Assembly: GCA_016794345.1 (NCBI GenBank)
Contig: JAEUKE010000207.1
Coordinates: 157,932-221,931, forward strand
Length of the DNA stretch: 64,000 nt
Direction of reading: 5' to 3'
Source of the DNA: Myxococcales bacterium
GTDB taxonomy: Bacteria; Myxococcota_A; Polyangia; Polyangiales; Polyangiaceae
The translations under genes were made by a program, and so were the position numbers. The notes beneath the pieces are model-generated. The model was not told the origin of the DNA. It did not search any database and worked only from the letters and a program-made list of their open reading frames with translations. The first letter of the stretch is position 1, and every line of letters begins with the position of its first letter. This document shows positions 8,501 to 17,238 of the stretch, piece by piece.

Positions 8501-11401
8501 CTCTACGCAAAGTGGCTCGAGCGCAAGCCGCCCGCCACGATCGACCACACGCTCCGCATCGCCCTCGCGACGACGCTCGAGAGCTCGAGCCCGACGCAAG
8601 CCATCGAGGTGCTCGAAGCGCTCGTCGGCGTCGTCCCCACCAACATCCCCGCGCTGCGCCGGCTCGAGCATCTGCACCGCGCGCGGCGGAGCTACCAGCC
8701 GCTGTCCAGCACGCTCTACGCGGAGGCGAACGTCGTCTCGTCCAAGCTCGCGCGGGCTGGCGCCCTCTGGGAGATCGTCACGCTCGAGGAGCGGCTCGGC
8801 GCGAGCGTCACGCTCGACGCGCTCTCGCGCATCGTGCGTGAGTTTCCGTCGGACGTCGGCGCGCTCGACACCATCATCCGCGTGGCGAGCCGCCTCGTCT
8901 CCAACGTCGGTGTCCCCCACCCGGCCCTCCTGGCGGCGCGCTCGCAGCTCGTCGCCGCGATCCGTGCCCGGCGCGACCTGACGCTCGACCCCGTCGCGCG
9001 GGCGGCCTACCAGCTCGAGGAGGCCATCTTGCTCGAGTCGGCCGAGGTCGAGCCGGACGCGCGCGGCGCGCTCGACGCCTACCGCGAGGCGCTCGGGTTG
9101 TGGCCCGACAGCATGCTCGCCGCCCGGGGCGTGGAGCGCCTGGCGGAGGCGCTCGGGGATCACCAGGCGCTCATCGCCAGCCAGCTCGCGCTCTCCAAGC
9201 TCGTGGACGGCGCGGTGGCCAAGGCCGGGCACCTGGTCCGCGCCGCCGATCTCACCGCGAAACACGCGCGCGACGATCGCACCGCGCTCGAGCTCTTCGA
9301 GGTCGCGCTCTCGACCGATCCGTCCAATCGGGACGCGGCGCGTGCGCTCGCGCAGATGCTCGCGAACGACCCGAAGCGTCTGCTCGAGCAGCTCCGCCCG
9401 GCGATGGAGCAGGCCACAGCGAAGGAGCAGGTGGTGTTGCTCGGTACGGAGATCGGCAACGCCTACCTGAAGCTCGCCCAGCAGGAAGGCGAGGCGGCGC
9501 GCATCGACTACGCGCCCGGCATCCAGGCGGTCCGCCGGGTGCTCACCCAGAACACCAACGACGTGTCCACGCTGTTCCTCTTGTCTCGGCTCTACGGCGC
9601 GCAGAAGGCCTGGGGCGAGGCGCGCGAGACGCTGCAACACATCGCCGAGATCGCCGGCAACACCGACGTCAAGACGCGGCAGCGCGCCCTGTTCTCCCTG
9701 GCCGATCTCTACGAAGGCCCCATCGGGGATCTCAAGCTCGCCGAGTCCACCCTCGTGAGCGTCCTGTCGACGGAGCCTTCGAACAAGACGGCGCTCGAGC
9801 GGCTCTATTCGATCGGCGCGAAGTCGGGCGACAAGAAGCTCGCGCGGTCCAGCCTCGAGCGGCTGGCGGAGTTCGAGACCGATCTCTCGCAGCGCACGGA
9901 GTACCAGCTCCGCGTGGCCGAGGTCTGCCGCGAGGCGAACGACGGCGCCGGCATGCTGCGCGCGCTCTCGGACGCCGTCGTCTCGCTCCCCACGGATCTC
10001 CGCGCCTGGACGCTCCTCTCGCGCCTCTACCGCGCGGACACACAGGAGGGCGCCGCGGGCCTCGCGCACGCCATCGAGCAGATCGTCGAGATGGCCAAGG
10101 CGCGTCGGCGCCCCGTCGAGACGCGGTGGCTGGTCACGCTGGGCCTGCTCCAGGTGAACATGCTCAAGCGCCACACCGACGGCCTCGCCAACCTGCACGC
10201 CGCGGTCTCCGCGAGCGCGACCGGCGGCACGGCGCACCCCGAGGTCCGCGCCGCACTCGGGTCGGGCCTCCTCTCCGCAGGCCGCAACAAGGAGGCCATC
10301 CAGCTCCTTCGCGAGCTCGTCACCTCCGACGCCGAGACGTTGCTCAGGCTCGCCGAGCCGAGCGCGTTCAGCACCGTCCGCACCGCCACCGTCGCCGCGA
10401 CCGGCACCGTGCTCGGCGCCTGCCTCTCGTGCCTCGACGCCGCGCTCGGGACCGAAGGGCGGCCCGAGGAGCGCCTCGCCGTGGAAGAGGTGCGCGCCGC
10501 CCTCGGCGAGCTGCCGAGCGACAGGCTTGGCAAGCTCCGGTCGCGGAGGCTGGAGCCGGAGATCCCCTTCGGCGGCGCCCTCGCCGGCAGCGAGCTCGTC
10601 CACACGCTGGTGCCCGAGGCGCGCTCACCGCTCATCGATATCGCCGTCGCCATCCAACCCATCGCCGCGAAGGCGCTGCGCTTCGAGCTCGGGGCGCTGG
10701 GCATCGGCTCGCGCGAGCGCATCGGTCCTCGCGACGGTCACCCCACGCGCCACTACGCCGACAAGATCGCCCGCTGCCTGGGGATCGAGGCGTTCGAGCT
10801 CTACCTCACTCCGTCCTGGAACGGCGCCATCCGCGTCTACCCCGGCGATCCGCCCGCGCTCGTCGGTCCGCTGCTCCTGGCGGAGCTCTCGGAGTCGGAG
10901 CAGATGTTCGCGCTCGGCCGCCTGCTCATGCGCGCGGCGCTAGGCGTCACCTGGCTCGACGAGGTCTCGACCGAAGTCGCCGATGCGCTCCTGCTGAGCG
11001 CCGTGCGGTGTGTCATCCCGCAGTTCGGAGCCGGGGAGATCTCGGCCCAACGAGAGCAGGCCACGCAGGCGCTCCTGCCCGCCATGCAGCGAGCCATCGG
11101 CCGGCGTCAGCGCCGCGCGCTCGAAGACCTCGCGCCCGCCCTCACGTCCGCGTGGGACTTCCGCGCCTTCTCCATCGGCGTGAGGCGGAGCGAGTACCGG
11201 ACGGCCTACGTCCTCTCCGGCGACCTGCTCGGCAGCCTGGATTACCTGAAGCGATTCGACGCCGACATCGGCAGGGCCACGGACAACCCGCGCGTGTTCC
11301 TGCAGCACCCCGTGACGAACGAGCTCATCCGCTATGCGCTCTCGGCGGAGGGCTACACGGAGAGGCGGCGCGTGGGCACCGTCTGGGCGCTGCCGGGCTG
11401 A
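5552..11401 (+). CDS. Giant TPR-repeat protein (1949 residues)
   Basis: The start is GTG 5552, only 43 bp after the PP2C gene, so co-transcription is likely. Residues 1-210 are Pro/Ala-rich then strongly acidic and look disordered. Residues from about 220 to 1600 are helical repeats of TPR type, for example 'NLEKARAAYREALRFTSRHP' and 'LELFEVALSTDPSNRDAARA'. The C-terminal 300 or so residues form a separate alpha/beta region that I cannot assign. There is no signal peptide and no membrane helix. A cytosolic scaffold between the PP2C phosphatase and the convergent kinase gene is a reasonable inference; no enzyme motif was seen. Confidence 0.85.
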   Translation: MAEDKDRPSSPTAEPAAEEGKKARTLHGHRPLADAQQPVPPPAPSPAPSPRPLGPPPRLRPPRVGGWAAPGTPPAPGAPTAPGGTVKPPIVRSKTPPPLQRVSPVPAASPPQRTVLYGTKVEEQTQVEAPKEEEPVELEETSEAELLEEDWDRPTETRAEAEKEEKTEPNKRERQPRAAVEPARSARPQSVSPGAYTMTSEPQFAGAAAGASEAPPPPSSKEAASPLERELVARADRIKQDDPIGAARARVEAGLVSEWMLADRDQARGHYAAARTLVRTLQPALTRIRRIGSAQTALSGSSGAAGEVLAVLEDELAIAETDELRADLHAAKARAFESQGNLEKARAAYREALRFTSRHPAALRGLETTLRRELADDGKPLYGELASHLVTLSESFAPDGTDGDAALAAWICVERAELAERHMKDAAAAHEALKRGVALAPGPGPVRSALVRHLSKHDRDNGLAEALRIEAERESDPDRAARLLYASARITLDRLGARGDGMAALVRADQRASQGSPVQARILAELLSQLEIDGDHAKIVEVRVKRLGLLVRPEAIAFEYLRLAEAYGRLGRADLAADAAARALTQDPASVTARSTLDLALQRLGRHAERVATWLREANGSAPTSARVRAFLRAADIANRHLGRRDQAIDALRAAALLDPGHGEIFDSLSALLAAPPQTEEAGIKNAGERVDLYYQAAERETDGERKLALLEKVAAIYEDELGRADLAIDVAEKMLAVDSKRRSAILILERNARRAGDHARLTKALLDEAASATDAALKARLFLEAALVADQEGDHDRALALMDRAIAARVGNVEAMRARVELLKRMNRFDEARKTLASLVEHEPEAAFETWLEIADLDESFRKAPIDAVEAYRAAHKARPEHPLPSLAMIRLLRTTKSYKRLVSELKLLAKSEHVLTSLSQLHLMAAEVEECCLGDDDAALKSLEAADEALGKAPDPAWDAAILESTERILFRVGDDDGLVRLYAKWLERKPPATIDHTLRIALATTLESSSPTQAIEVLEALVGVVPTNIPALRRLEHLHRARRSYQPLSSTLYAEANVVSSKLARAGALWEIVTLEERLGASVTLDALSRIVREFPSDVGALDTIIRVASRLVSNVGVPHPALLAARSQLVAAIRARRDLTLDPVARAAYQLEEAILLESAEVEPDARGALDAYREALGLWPDSMLAARGVERLAEALGDHQALIASQLALSKLVDGAVAKAGHLVRAADLTAKHARDDRTALELFEVALSTDPSNRDAARALAQMLANDPKRLLEQLRPAMEQATAKEQVVLLGTEIGNAYLKLAQQEGEAARIDYAPGIQAVRRVLTQNTNDVSTLFLLSRLYGAQKAWGEARETLQHIAEIAGNTDVKTRQRALFSLADLYEGPIGDLKLAESTLVSVLSTEPSNKTALERLYSIGAKSGDKKLARSSLERLAEFETDLSQRTEYQLRVAEVCREANDGAGMLRALSDAVVSLPTDLRAWTLLSRLYRADTQEGAAGLAHAIEQIVEMAKARRRPVETRWLVTLGLLQVNMLKRHTDGLANLHAAVSASATGGTAHPEVRAALGSGLLSAGRNKEAIQLLRELVTSDAETLLRLAEPSAFSTVRTATVAATGTVLGACLSCLDAALGTEGRPEERLAVEEVRAALGELPSDRLGKLRSRRLEPEIPFGGALAGSELVHTLVPEARSPLIDIAVAIQPIAAKALRFELGALGIGSRERIGPRDGHPTRHYADKIARCLGIEAFELYLTPSWNGAIRVYPGDPPALVGPLLLAELSESEQMFALGRLLMRAALGVTWLDEVSTEVADALLLSAVRCVIPQFGAGEISAQREQATQALLPAMQRAIGRRQRRALEDLAPALTSAWDFRAFSIGVRRSEYRTAYVLSGDLLGSLDYLKRFDADIGRATDNPRVFLQHPVTNELIRYALSAEGYTERRRVGTVWALPG

Positions 11402-11405
11402 CGCC

Positions 11406-13172
11406 TCACTTCGTCGGTCGGCCCGGCGTGGGGCGCTTGGGCTTTCCGATCGGCGCGGGCTCGAAGGCGGAGCCGGGCGTGGCGGGGCGCGTCGGAGAGC
11501 CGCTCTTCGACGTGGCCGCCGGCTTGGCAGGCGCGGGCTCCGAGGGAAGCGGCGAAGGCGGCGCGGGCTCCTCGCGGTCCTCCTTCGCCTCCTTGTCCGC
11601 CTTCTCCTCCCGGTTCTTCTCCGGCTCCTCGGTGGGAGCGGCAGGAGGCGTCGCCGCCGGCGGCGCAGCCTCGGTCGTCGCCGCAGGCTTGGGCTCTTCC
11701 GTCTTCTTCTTTCTCTTCACCGGCTCGTCGTCGCGCTCGTCCGCCTCGGCGACCGCCGCGCCGGAAGAAGATGACGAGCTCGTCATGTAAAACGCGCCCA
11801 CGACGAGCGCGCCGAGGCCGACGATCGCCGCGATCCCGATCACCACGCCCATCCCACCCGTTTTCTTGGGAAGGATCGGCGCCGGGGTCGCGAACCCCTG
11901 AGGCGTCACGGGCGCGGCGCTCACGTACGCCGAGCTGACCGGTCCCGACACGGGCGGTCCACCGAGCTGGGAAGGTGGCGGTGTCCACGCGCTCGGAGGA
12001 TGTGGGGTCGCCATCGAGCTCGGCGGCGCCGCCATCGAAGTTGGCGCGGGCGCGAAGCCGGCGGCCACGCTCGCGACAGGCGTCATGAGCGACCCGGGCG
12101 GAGGGGTGGGCGTGCGGAGCGCCACCGTGCCCCCGACGCGCGGCCGCACGGATTGCGGCGCGATCGCCGGACCGGGAATCGCCGGCTCCGCGCGCGTCGG
12201 GTCGGTCGCGGCGGCGAGGTCCAGCGCCGGTCCCCGCGGCGCGGAGAGCTGATCCCCGAAGACCGTGGCCTTGTCCGCGACCTGCTCGCGCGCGAGCGCA
12301 AAAGGCGGGAGCTCGCCGGTGATGAGCGCGCGGACGTCCCCCTGCATCGTGAGCGCGTTGGGGTACCGCTGCTCTCGGTCGAACGCGAGCGCACGATCCA
12401 CGACCAGCGCGAGGCCGCGATCGACGTCGGGAGCCACGCTCGCGATCGGCGGCGCAGGATCTCGGCCCATCTTCACGAGCAGCTCCGCTTCGCTCGCCGC
12501 CTCGTGGATACGTCGCTTCGCGAGCAGCCGGAACATCGTCGCGCCCACCGCGAACACGTCGGTGCGCGCGTCCACCTCTTCCCCGCGGACCTGCTCCGGC
12601 GCCATGTAGGCGGTGGTCCCGAGGCGCGCGCCGTGTTTGGTGAGCGCGGGCCCGGAGGTGATCCGAGCGATGCCGAAGTCGAGCACCTTCAGCTTGCCGT
12701 CCGTGGTAACGAAGAGGTTGTCCAGCTTGATGTCGCGGTGAACGATGCCCTGCGCATGGGCGGCGGCGAGGACGTCGAGCAGCGAGTCGACATGGCCGAG
12801 CATCTCTTCCCGCGGCAGCCCTCCGAAGCGACCGGCCCGCTCGGCCAGGTTCTCCCCCTCGAGCAGCTCCATGACAAGGAACGGACAGCCGTCCTCCGAG
12901 GCGTCGATGTCCCGGATCTCCACCGCGCCCGGGTGGGCGAACCGGTTCACGGCCTGCGCTTCCTGCTCGAAGCGCGCGCGCAGCTCCTTCGAGCGAGCGA
13001 TCTCGGGGTGGAGGATCTTGATGGCCTCGCGGCGCCCGATCTTGTGGTGGGCCACGTAGACCGCCGCCATGCCGCCGACGCCGAGCAGCTTCTCGAGCGT
13101 CCACTTTCCGTTCAGCACTCGGCCGATGCGCGACTCACACGCGGCCTGAAGCGAGGGCTCGCCCAAGGTCAT
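11406..13172 (-). CDS. Hanks-type Ser/Thr protein kinase with single transmembrane helix
   Basis: 588 residues. Kinase domain about 24-290: 'GVGGMAAVYVA' P-loop, K52 in 'EAIKIL', 'HRDIKLDN' with D147, 'DFGIAR' (165-170) and 'GTTAYMAPEQV'. A Pro-rich linker leads to one membrane helix (about residues 455-480), then a short Ser/acidic/Lys-rich outer segment. ATG 13172 was taken because the kinase fold starts soon after; an upstream ATG in the same frame adds 11 residues and neither has a good ribosome site. It converges with the TPR gene, with stops 4 bp apart. Substrates are unknown. Confidence 0.93.
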   Translation of the reverse strand: MTLGEPSLQAACESRIGRVLNGKWTLEKLLGVGGMAAVYVAHHKIGRREAIKILHPEIARSKELRARFEQEAQAVNRFAHPGAVEIRDIDASEDGCPFLVMELLEGENLAERAGRFGGLPREEMLGHVDSLLDVLAAAHAQGIVHRDIKLDNLFVTTDGKLKVLDFGIARITSGPALTKHGARLGTTAYMAPEQVRGEEVDARTDVFAVGATMFRLLAKRRIHEAASEAELLVKMGRDPAPPIASVAPDVDRGLALVVDRALAFDREQRYPNALTMQGDVRALITGELPPFALAREQVADKATVFGDQLSAPRGPALDLAAATDPTRAEPAIPGPAIAPQSVRPRVGGTVALRTPTPPPGSLMTPVASVAAGFAPAPTSMAAPPSSMATPHPPSAWTPPPSQLGGPPVSGPVSSAYVSAAPVTPQGFATPAPILPKKTGGMGVVIGIAAIVGLGALVVGAFYMTSSSSSSGAAVAEADERDDEPVKRKKKTEEPKPAATTEAAPPAATPPAAPTEEPEKNREEKADKEAKEDREEPAPPSPLPSEPAPAKPAATSKSGSPTRPATPGSAFEPAPIGKPKRPTPGRPTK

Positions 13173-13252
13173 GACGTTACCAGAGACGAGGGAAGCAAGG
13201 AGCATCGCCCACCGGGGTAGCCAGAAGGTCGATTCACTCCTACGTTTCGTGC

Positions 13253-14188
13253 ATGAGCGCGCTTCCCGACGACCTCGAGGCGGCCATCGCCGACCTCAAG
13301 AAACAGAAGAACGCGGTTCTTCTGGCGCACTACTACCAGGACGCCGACATCCAGGACGTGGCGGATTACCTAGGAGATTCACTGCAGTTGGCGCAGGCGG
13401 CCAAGAAGACCGAGGCGGCGGTCATCTGCTTCGCCGGGGTCCACTTCATGGCCGAGACAGCGAAGATCCTGAACCCCGACCGCGTCGTAATCGTGCCCGA
13501 CCTGGAGGCAGGCTGCTCCCTGGCGGACGGCTGCCCGGGTGACCGGTTCAGCGCCTGGCGCGCCCAACACCCCGACGCCGTCTCGGTCTCGTACATCAAC
13601 TGCTCGGCCGAGGTGAAGGCCGCGAGCGACTACATCTGCACGTCGTCGAACGCCGAGAAGATCATCCGGGCCATCCCGGAGGACAAAGAGATCCTCTTCG
13701 CGCCCGACAAGAACCTCGGCCGGTACCTCATGCAGAAGACCGGCCGCAAGATGCGGCTCTGGCAAGGGAGCTGCGTCGTCCACGAGACCTTCAGCGAGCG
13801 CCGCCTCGTGGGGCTCCGCGAGCGCTACCCCGACGCGAAGATCATCGCGCACCCCGAGTGTGAGGAGCCCATCCTCAAGATGGCGGAGTTCGTCGGCTCC
13901 ACCACCGCGCTCCTCAAGTTCACGATCTCGGACCCGGGCAAACAATACATCGTGATGACGGAGGACGGCATCCTCCACCAGATGCGCAAGGCCTCGCCCG
14001 ACAAGGAGTTCATCTCCGGGCCGCCGCAGCAGAACAGCTGTGCCTGCAACGAGTGCCCCTTCATGAAGAAGAACACCATGGAGAAGGTCTACCTCGCGCT
14101 GCGCGACCTCGAGCCGCGCATCGAGATGGATCCGGTCCTGCGCGAGCGCGCGCGAGTCCCGATCGATCGCATGCTCGCCCTCAGCTGA
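13253..14188 (+). CDS. nadA: Quinolinate synthase NadA
   Basis: 311 residues, the size of the short-form bacterial enzyme. It condenses iminoaspartate with dihydroxyacetone phosphate to quinolinate in de novo NAD synthesis, using a [4Fe-4S] cluster. Candidate cluster ligands are C88 ('EAGCSLADGC'), C174 ('QGSCVVHE') and one Cys in 'CACNECPF' (263-270). Substrate-binding motifs 'LAHYYQ' (24-29) and 'YINCSAEVKA' are intact. No nadB or nadC is adjacent, so it is a solitary gene divergent from the kinase gene. A hairpin follows its stop. Confidence 0.97.
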   Translation: MSALPDDLEAAIADLKKQKNAVLLAHYYQDADIQDVADYLGDSLQLAQAAKKTEAAVICFAGVHFMAETAKILNPDRVVIVPDLEAGCSLADGCPGDRFSAWRAQHPDAVSVSYINCSAEVKAASDYICTSSNAEKIIRAIPEDKEILFAPDKNLGRYLMQKTGRKMRLWQGSCVVHETFSERRLVGLRERYPDAKIIAHPECEEPILKMAEFVGSTTALLKFTISDPGKQYIVMTEDGILHQMRKASPDKEFISGPPQQNSCACNECPFMKKNTMEKVYLALRDLEPRIEMDPVLRERARVPIDRMLALS

Positions 14189-14196
14189 CCTCGTCT

Positions 14197-14218
14197 CCCC
14201 CCTCGCGAGCGAGGGGGG
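14197..14218. terminator. C6/G6-arm hairpin after nadA
   Basis: CCCCCCTCG (14197-14205) and CGAGGGGGG (14210-14218) form a 9-bp perfect stem with loop CGAG, 8 bp after the nadA stop. It sits between nadA and the convergent kinase gene, so it could act on both strands. No strong T-run follows. Confidence 0.6.
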
Positions 14219-14283
14219 TTGGGGGGTGAAAAGTGCAGAAGATCAAGTCGTGCGAAGGACCGGCTCGCCCGTTCCTCGATGCG

Positions 14284-16098
14284 TCACTGCCAGAGCATGC
14301 GGCCGGTCTGCAGGTAGTGGATCACCGCCGCTGCCACCGCGAACCCCACCACCGCAAACGCGAGCACGCCGAGGATCATCCCCAGCCGGCCGCCCGAGGC
14401 TCGCCCCTCCGGAGCGGCGGGGATCTGCCGTCCCGGCTGCGTGGTCGCGGTCGACGACTTCTCTCGCCGGTACACGGTCGTCAGATCGGCCTCCCCTTGC
14501 CCTGCGGTGGGCGCGCCTGGCGACATCTGCGGCGACACGCCCGACACCGGCCGGCCGGCGGCCGGCCGAGGCGCTGGCGGACCAGGGTTCGGTGTCGCGC
14601 GGAGCGCGTGCGACATGAGCTGCGTCCCGCCCTGGTCGGGGTTGTCGTCGTGGACGCGCGGGATCCCGCCCGATGACTGTCTTGTCAGCATCGAGCCGAC
14701 CTGCGCCTGCAGCGCGACCTGGCGCAGAGGCATCGCCACGGTGGCCGCTTGATCGGCGCCGCCTTCGCTCGTCGTGTCCGCCGAGACGACCGGCACGCTG
14801 ATCCCCTTGCCTCGCGGGTAGGCGCCCGACTGCGGGACCGGGGTCGGCTGGGCGGGGAGCGCGACTGTGCCGCCGAAGTTCTTCACCTGCTGCGCGCTCG
14901 CCGGTGCGCTGTACGCGCCGCCGGGCGGAGGAGTCGGGTTGCGCGGATCGGCCAGCATGACGGTCGCGCCCGGGCGAATCACCTGCCCGCTGTTGACCGG
15001 CGCCGGCGCAGGCTGGGCGTAAGCGGCTGCGCCCGCATATTGGGGCGCGACGTAGGCTTGAGGCCCGGGCGTCATGCGGCGGGCAGGATCGGGCTGCTGG
15101 GCGTAAGGCCCGCCGTGCGCGCCGGAGGGCATGACGAACCCAGGAGCCGGCTGCCCCGACGGTTGCTGTGGCTGCGCGACCTGCTGCGGGGCCTGAGGCG
15201 CCGGCGACGGCGCTTGCGCCGCGGACGATCGGGTAACCGCCGTCGCGCCTCGCAGCTCTCGCCAGGCCTCGAGAGCCTCCTGTCCGGACTGGTACCGATC
15301 GTCCGGGTTGCGGGCGAGGGACTTTCGCAGGAAGGCCTCGAGGCGCGGATCGATCGTGCCGTCGAGCACGCTCGCGAGAGACCGCGGCTCGCTCTTCGTC
15401 TTGAGGTCGACCATCTGCAGGATGTTCTTCGCCGCGTACGGCAGCTGCCCCGAGAGCGCCTGGTAGATGAGCGTGGCGCAGGCGTAGATGTCCGCCCTGT
15501 GATCGACCGTCTTCGCCTTGCCGATCTGCTCGGGGGGCATGAAGGAGAACGTGCCGAGGCTCTGCCCCATCTCGGTGAGGGTGTCGCCGCCGACCTCCTT
15601 CGGGAGCTTGGAGATGCCGAAGTCGAGGATCTTCACGCGCGTCGTGCCGTCGTTCGCGCGCTGCAAGAACACGTTCGACGGCTTCAGATCGCGGTGGATC
15701 ACGCCCGCCTTGTGCGCGTCCGAGAGGCCCATCCACACCTGCTCGACGATGGGGAAGAGCTCGTCGAACGTCATCGGGCCGGTCCGCTTGAGCCGATCGA
15801 TGAGGCTCTCGCCTTCGAGCAGCTCGAAGACGATGACGATGCCGTGCTCCGCGTCCTCCTCGACGTCGAGCACCTGCGTCACGTAGTCGCTGTTGATGGC
15901 GCCGGCGGCGCGCGCCTCGCGGCGGAACCGGGCGACGGCCGAGCTCTTCTGCTTCGAGTCGGCGCGCAGCACCTTGACGGCGACCGTTCGCCCGGTGCGG
16001 ATGTTCTCCGCCGCGAACACCTCACCCATGCCGCCGCGGCCCAGCTGACGCTGGATCCGATAGCGCTGTGCGAGGACGACTCCGGACTCGAGCTCCAA
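14284..16098 (-). CDS. Hanks-type Ser/Thr protein kinase with C-terminal membrane anchor
   Basis: 604 residues from TTG 16098, with AGAGGA just upstream and 8 bp after the stop of the TPR gene; no ATG lies between that stop and the kinase domain. Kinase domain about 13-280: 'GRGGMGEVFAA', K42 in 'VAVKVL', 'HRDLKPSN' with D137, 'DFGISK' (159-164). The middle is Pro/Gln/Ala-rich and probably disordered. A membrane helix sits near the very end ('LGMILGVLAFAVVGFAVAAA'), so almost the whole protein is cytoplasmic. It is the second gene of an operon with 17156-16107. Confidence 0.93.
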   Translation of the reverse strand: MELESGVVLAQRYRIQRQLGRGGMGEVFAAENIRTGRTVAVKVLRADSKQKSSAVARFRREARAAGAINSDYVTQVLDVEEDAEHGIVIVFELLEGESLIDRLKRTGPMTFDELFPIVEQVWMGLSDAHKAGVIHRDLKPSNVFLQRANDGTTRVKILDFGISKLPKEVGGDTLTEMGQSLGTFSFMPPEQIGKAKTVDHRADIYACATLIYQALSGQLPYAAKNILQMVDLKTKSEPRSLASVLDGTIDPRLEAFLRKSLARNPDDRYQSGQEALEAWRELRGATAVTRSSAAQAPSPAPQAPQQVAQPQQPSGQPAPGFVMPSGAHGGPYAQQPDPARRMTPGPQAYVAPQYAGAAAYAQPAPAPVNSGQVIRPGATVMLADPRNPTPPPGGAYSAPASAQQVKNFGGTVALPAQPTPVPQSGAYPRGKGISVPVVSADTTSEGGADQAATVAMPLRQVALQAQVGSMLTRQSSGGIPRVHDDNPDQGGTQLMSHALRATPNPGPPAPRPAAGRPVSGVSPQMSPGAPTAGQGEADLTTVYRREKSSTATTQPGRQIPAAPEGRASGGRLGMILGVLAFAVVGFAVAAAVIHYLQTGRMLWQ

Positions 16099-16106
16099 CC
16101 GTTCCT

Positions 16107-17156
16107 CTAGAAGGTGCCGGAGAGGGTTACGCCGCCTGCGCCGGGGCCCACGGCGGGCACCACCAGGATGGCCGTGTCCTGGGTGACCGGAACCTCGGGG
16201 CGGGTGAAGTAGAGGATGAGCGTCGTGCCGAGCGATGCGGCGGTGACGCCGAGCATCACGTCCGCCACGACGTTCTTCGTCGTGACGTCGCTCCGCAGGT
16301 CCTCGAGCTCGGCGCGCGGCGCGTTGCCGTTCTTGTCGTCGTACTCGGACTTGGCCGCGGCCGAGAGCCCCATGAAAGTCCCCCACACACCGGCGGAGGC
16401 GATCGTCACGCCGGTCATGATCCAGACGTAGACGGGCACGGGGCGCTCCACCTCGGGCGCCTTGTCGGGACCGGGCCCCGGACCAGGACCGGGACCAGGG
16501 CCGGGCGCCGTCACGGGCCCCGGCTTGAACTCGAGCAGCTTGTTGTATTTGCCGCCGTTCTGGATCTCTGTCTGCCAGGTGATGTCGGGGAAGCCCTCGG
16601 CGGTCGCGGTGAAGCTGTATTGACCCGGGTGGATCCCGAGCGTGGAGCCCTCGAGCGTGACCACGTAGCGGTTGGTCACCGGGAGCCCTTGTGAGGGCTG
16701 ACGAACGGCCACCACGCGCGTGTTGGGGCGGTTGGTCCGGATCGTCAGCTCCGCGACCGCGCTCTTGAGCGCCGTGAGGTCGCGTTCGATCTGGGCCTTG
16801 TCCGCGGCCTCGATCTGCGTCCCGCCGAGCCGGAGCACCTCGTCGTAGTGTTTGATTGCGTCGCCGTCGCGCTCGAGCTCCAGCTCGCAGATCGCCATGG
16901 CGCGCAGGGCCTTCCACGAGCCGGAGAGCTCGTAGGCCTTGGAGAACTCGCGCAGAGCCTCCTCGCACTTGTGACCGGCCGGGTCGTTGTAGAACGCGCT
17001 CCCTGCCGCCATGTGCTGCTTGGCCTCCTCGAGCTTCTTGGGATCCGGCTGGCCTTGAGCGTAGGCCGAGGGCACGGAGTAGCAGAACGAGGTGGTGAAG
17101 AACGTCACCACCCCGATGAGGAGGAGCGCACACCACGACGCAGACGCGCGGACCAT
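16107..17156 (-). CDS. Exported TPR protein with two membrane helices
   Basis: 349 residues from ATG 17156; longer in-frame starts run through sequence without coding bias. An N-terminal signal or anchor ('CALLLIGVVTFFTTSF') is followed by TPR-like helices (about 38-130), a PEGA/carboxypeptidase-regulatory-like beta region ending with 'FTATAEGFPDITWQ', a Gly-Pro repeat linker, and two membrane helices near 235-258 and 290-312. It is followed after 8 bp by a kinase gene. The pair resembles myxobacterial kinase/TPR membrane units. It may present an envelope signal to the kinase, which is inference. Confidence 0.75.
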   Translation of the reverse strand: MVRASASWCALLLIGVVTFFTTSFCYSVPSAYAQGQPDPKKLEEAKQHMAAGSAFYNDPAGHKCEEALREFSKAYELSGSWKALRAMAICELELERDGDAIKHYDEVLRLGGTQIEAADKAQIERDLTALKSAVAELTIRTNRPNTRVVAVRQPSQGLPVTNRYVVTLEGSTLGIHPGQYSFTATAEGFPDITWQTEIQNGGKYNKLLEFKPGPVTAPGPGPGPGPGPGPDKAPEVERPVPVYVWIMTGVTIASAGVWGTFMGLSAAAKSEYDDKNGNAPRAELEDLRSDVTTKNVVADVMLGVTAASLGTTLILYFTRPEVPVTQDTAILVVPAVGPGAGGVTLSGTF

Positions 17157-17238
17157 CCCGCGGAGAGTATCCCCGACGCCGGGGGAGGGAAAGGACACGT
17201 TGACCTTTCCCTCGGCACGGCCTCCGGGCCGTGTGCGC

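Noticed and set aside
14284..17136. Single 950-codon minus frame as one fused TPR-kinase protein
   Set aside because: Its first part is an out-of-frame shadow of the TPR gene 17156-16107; a TTG with AGAGGA starts the kinase right after that stop.
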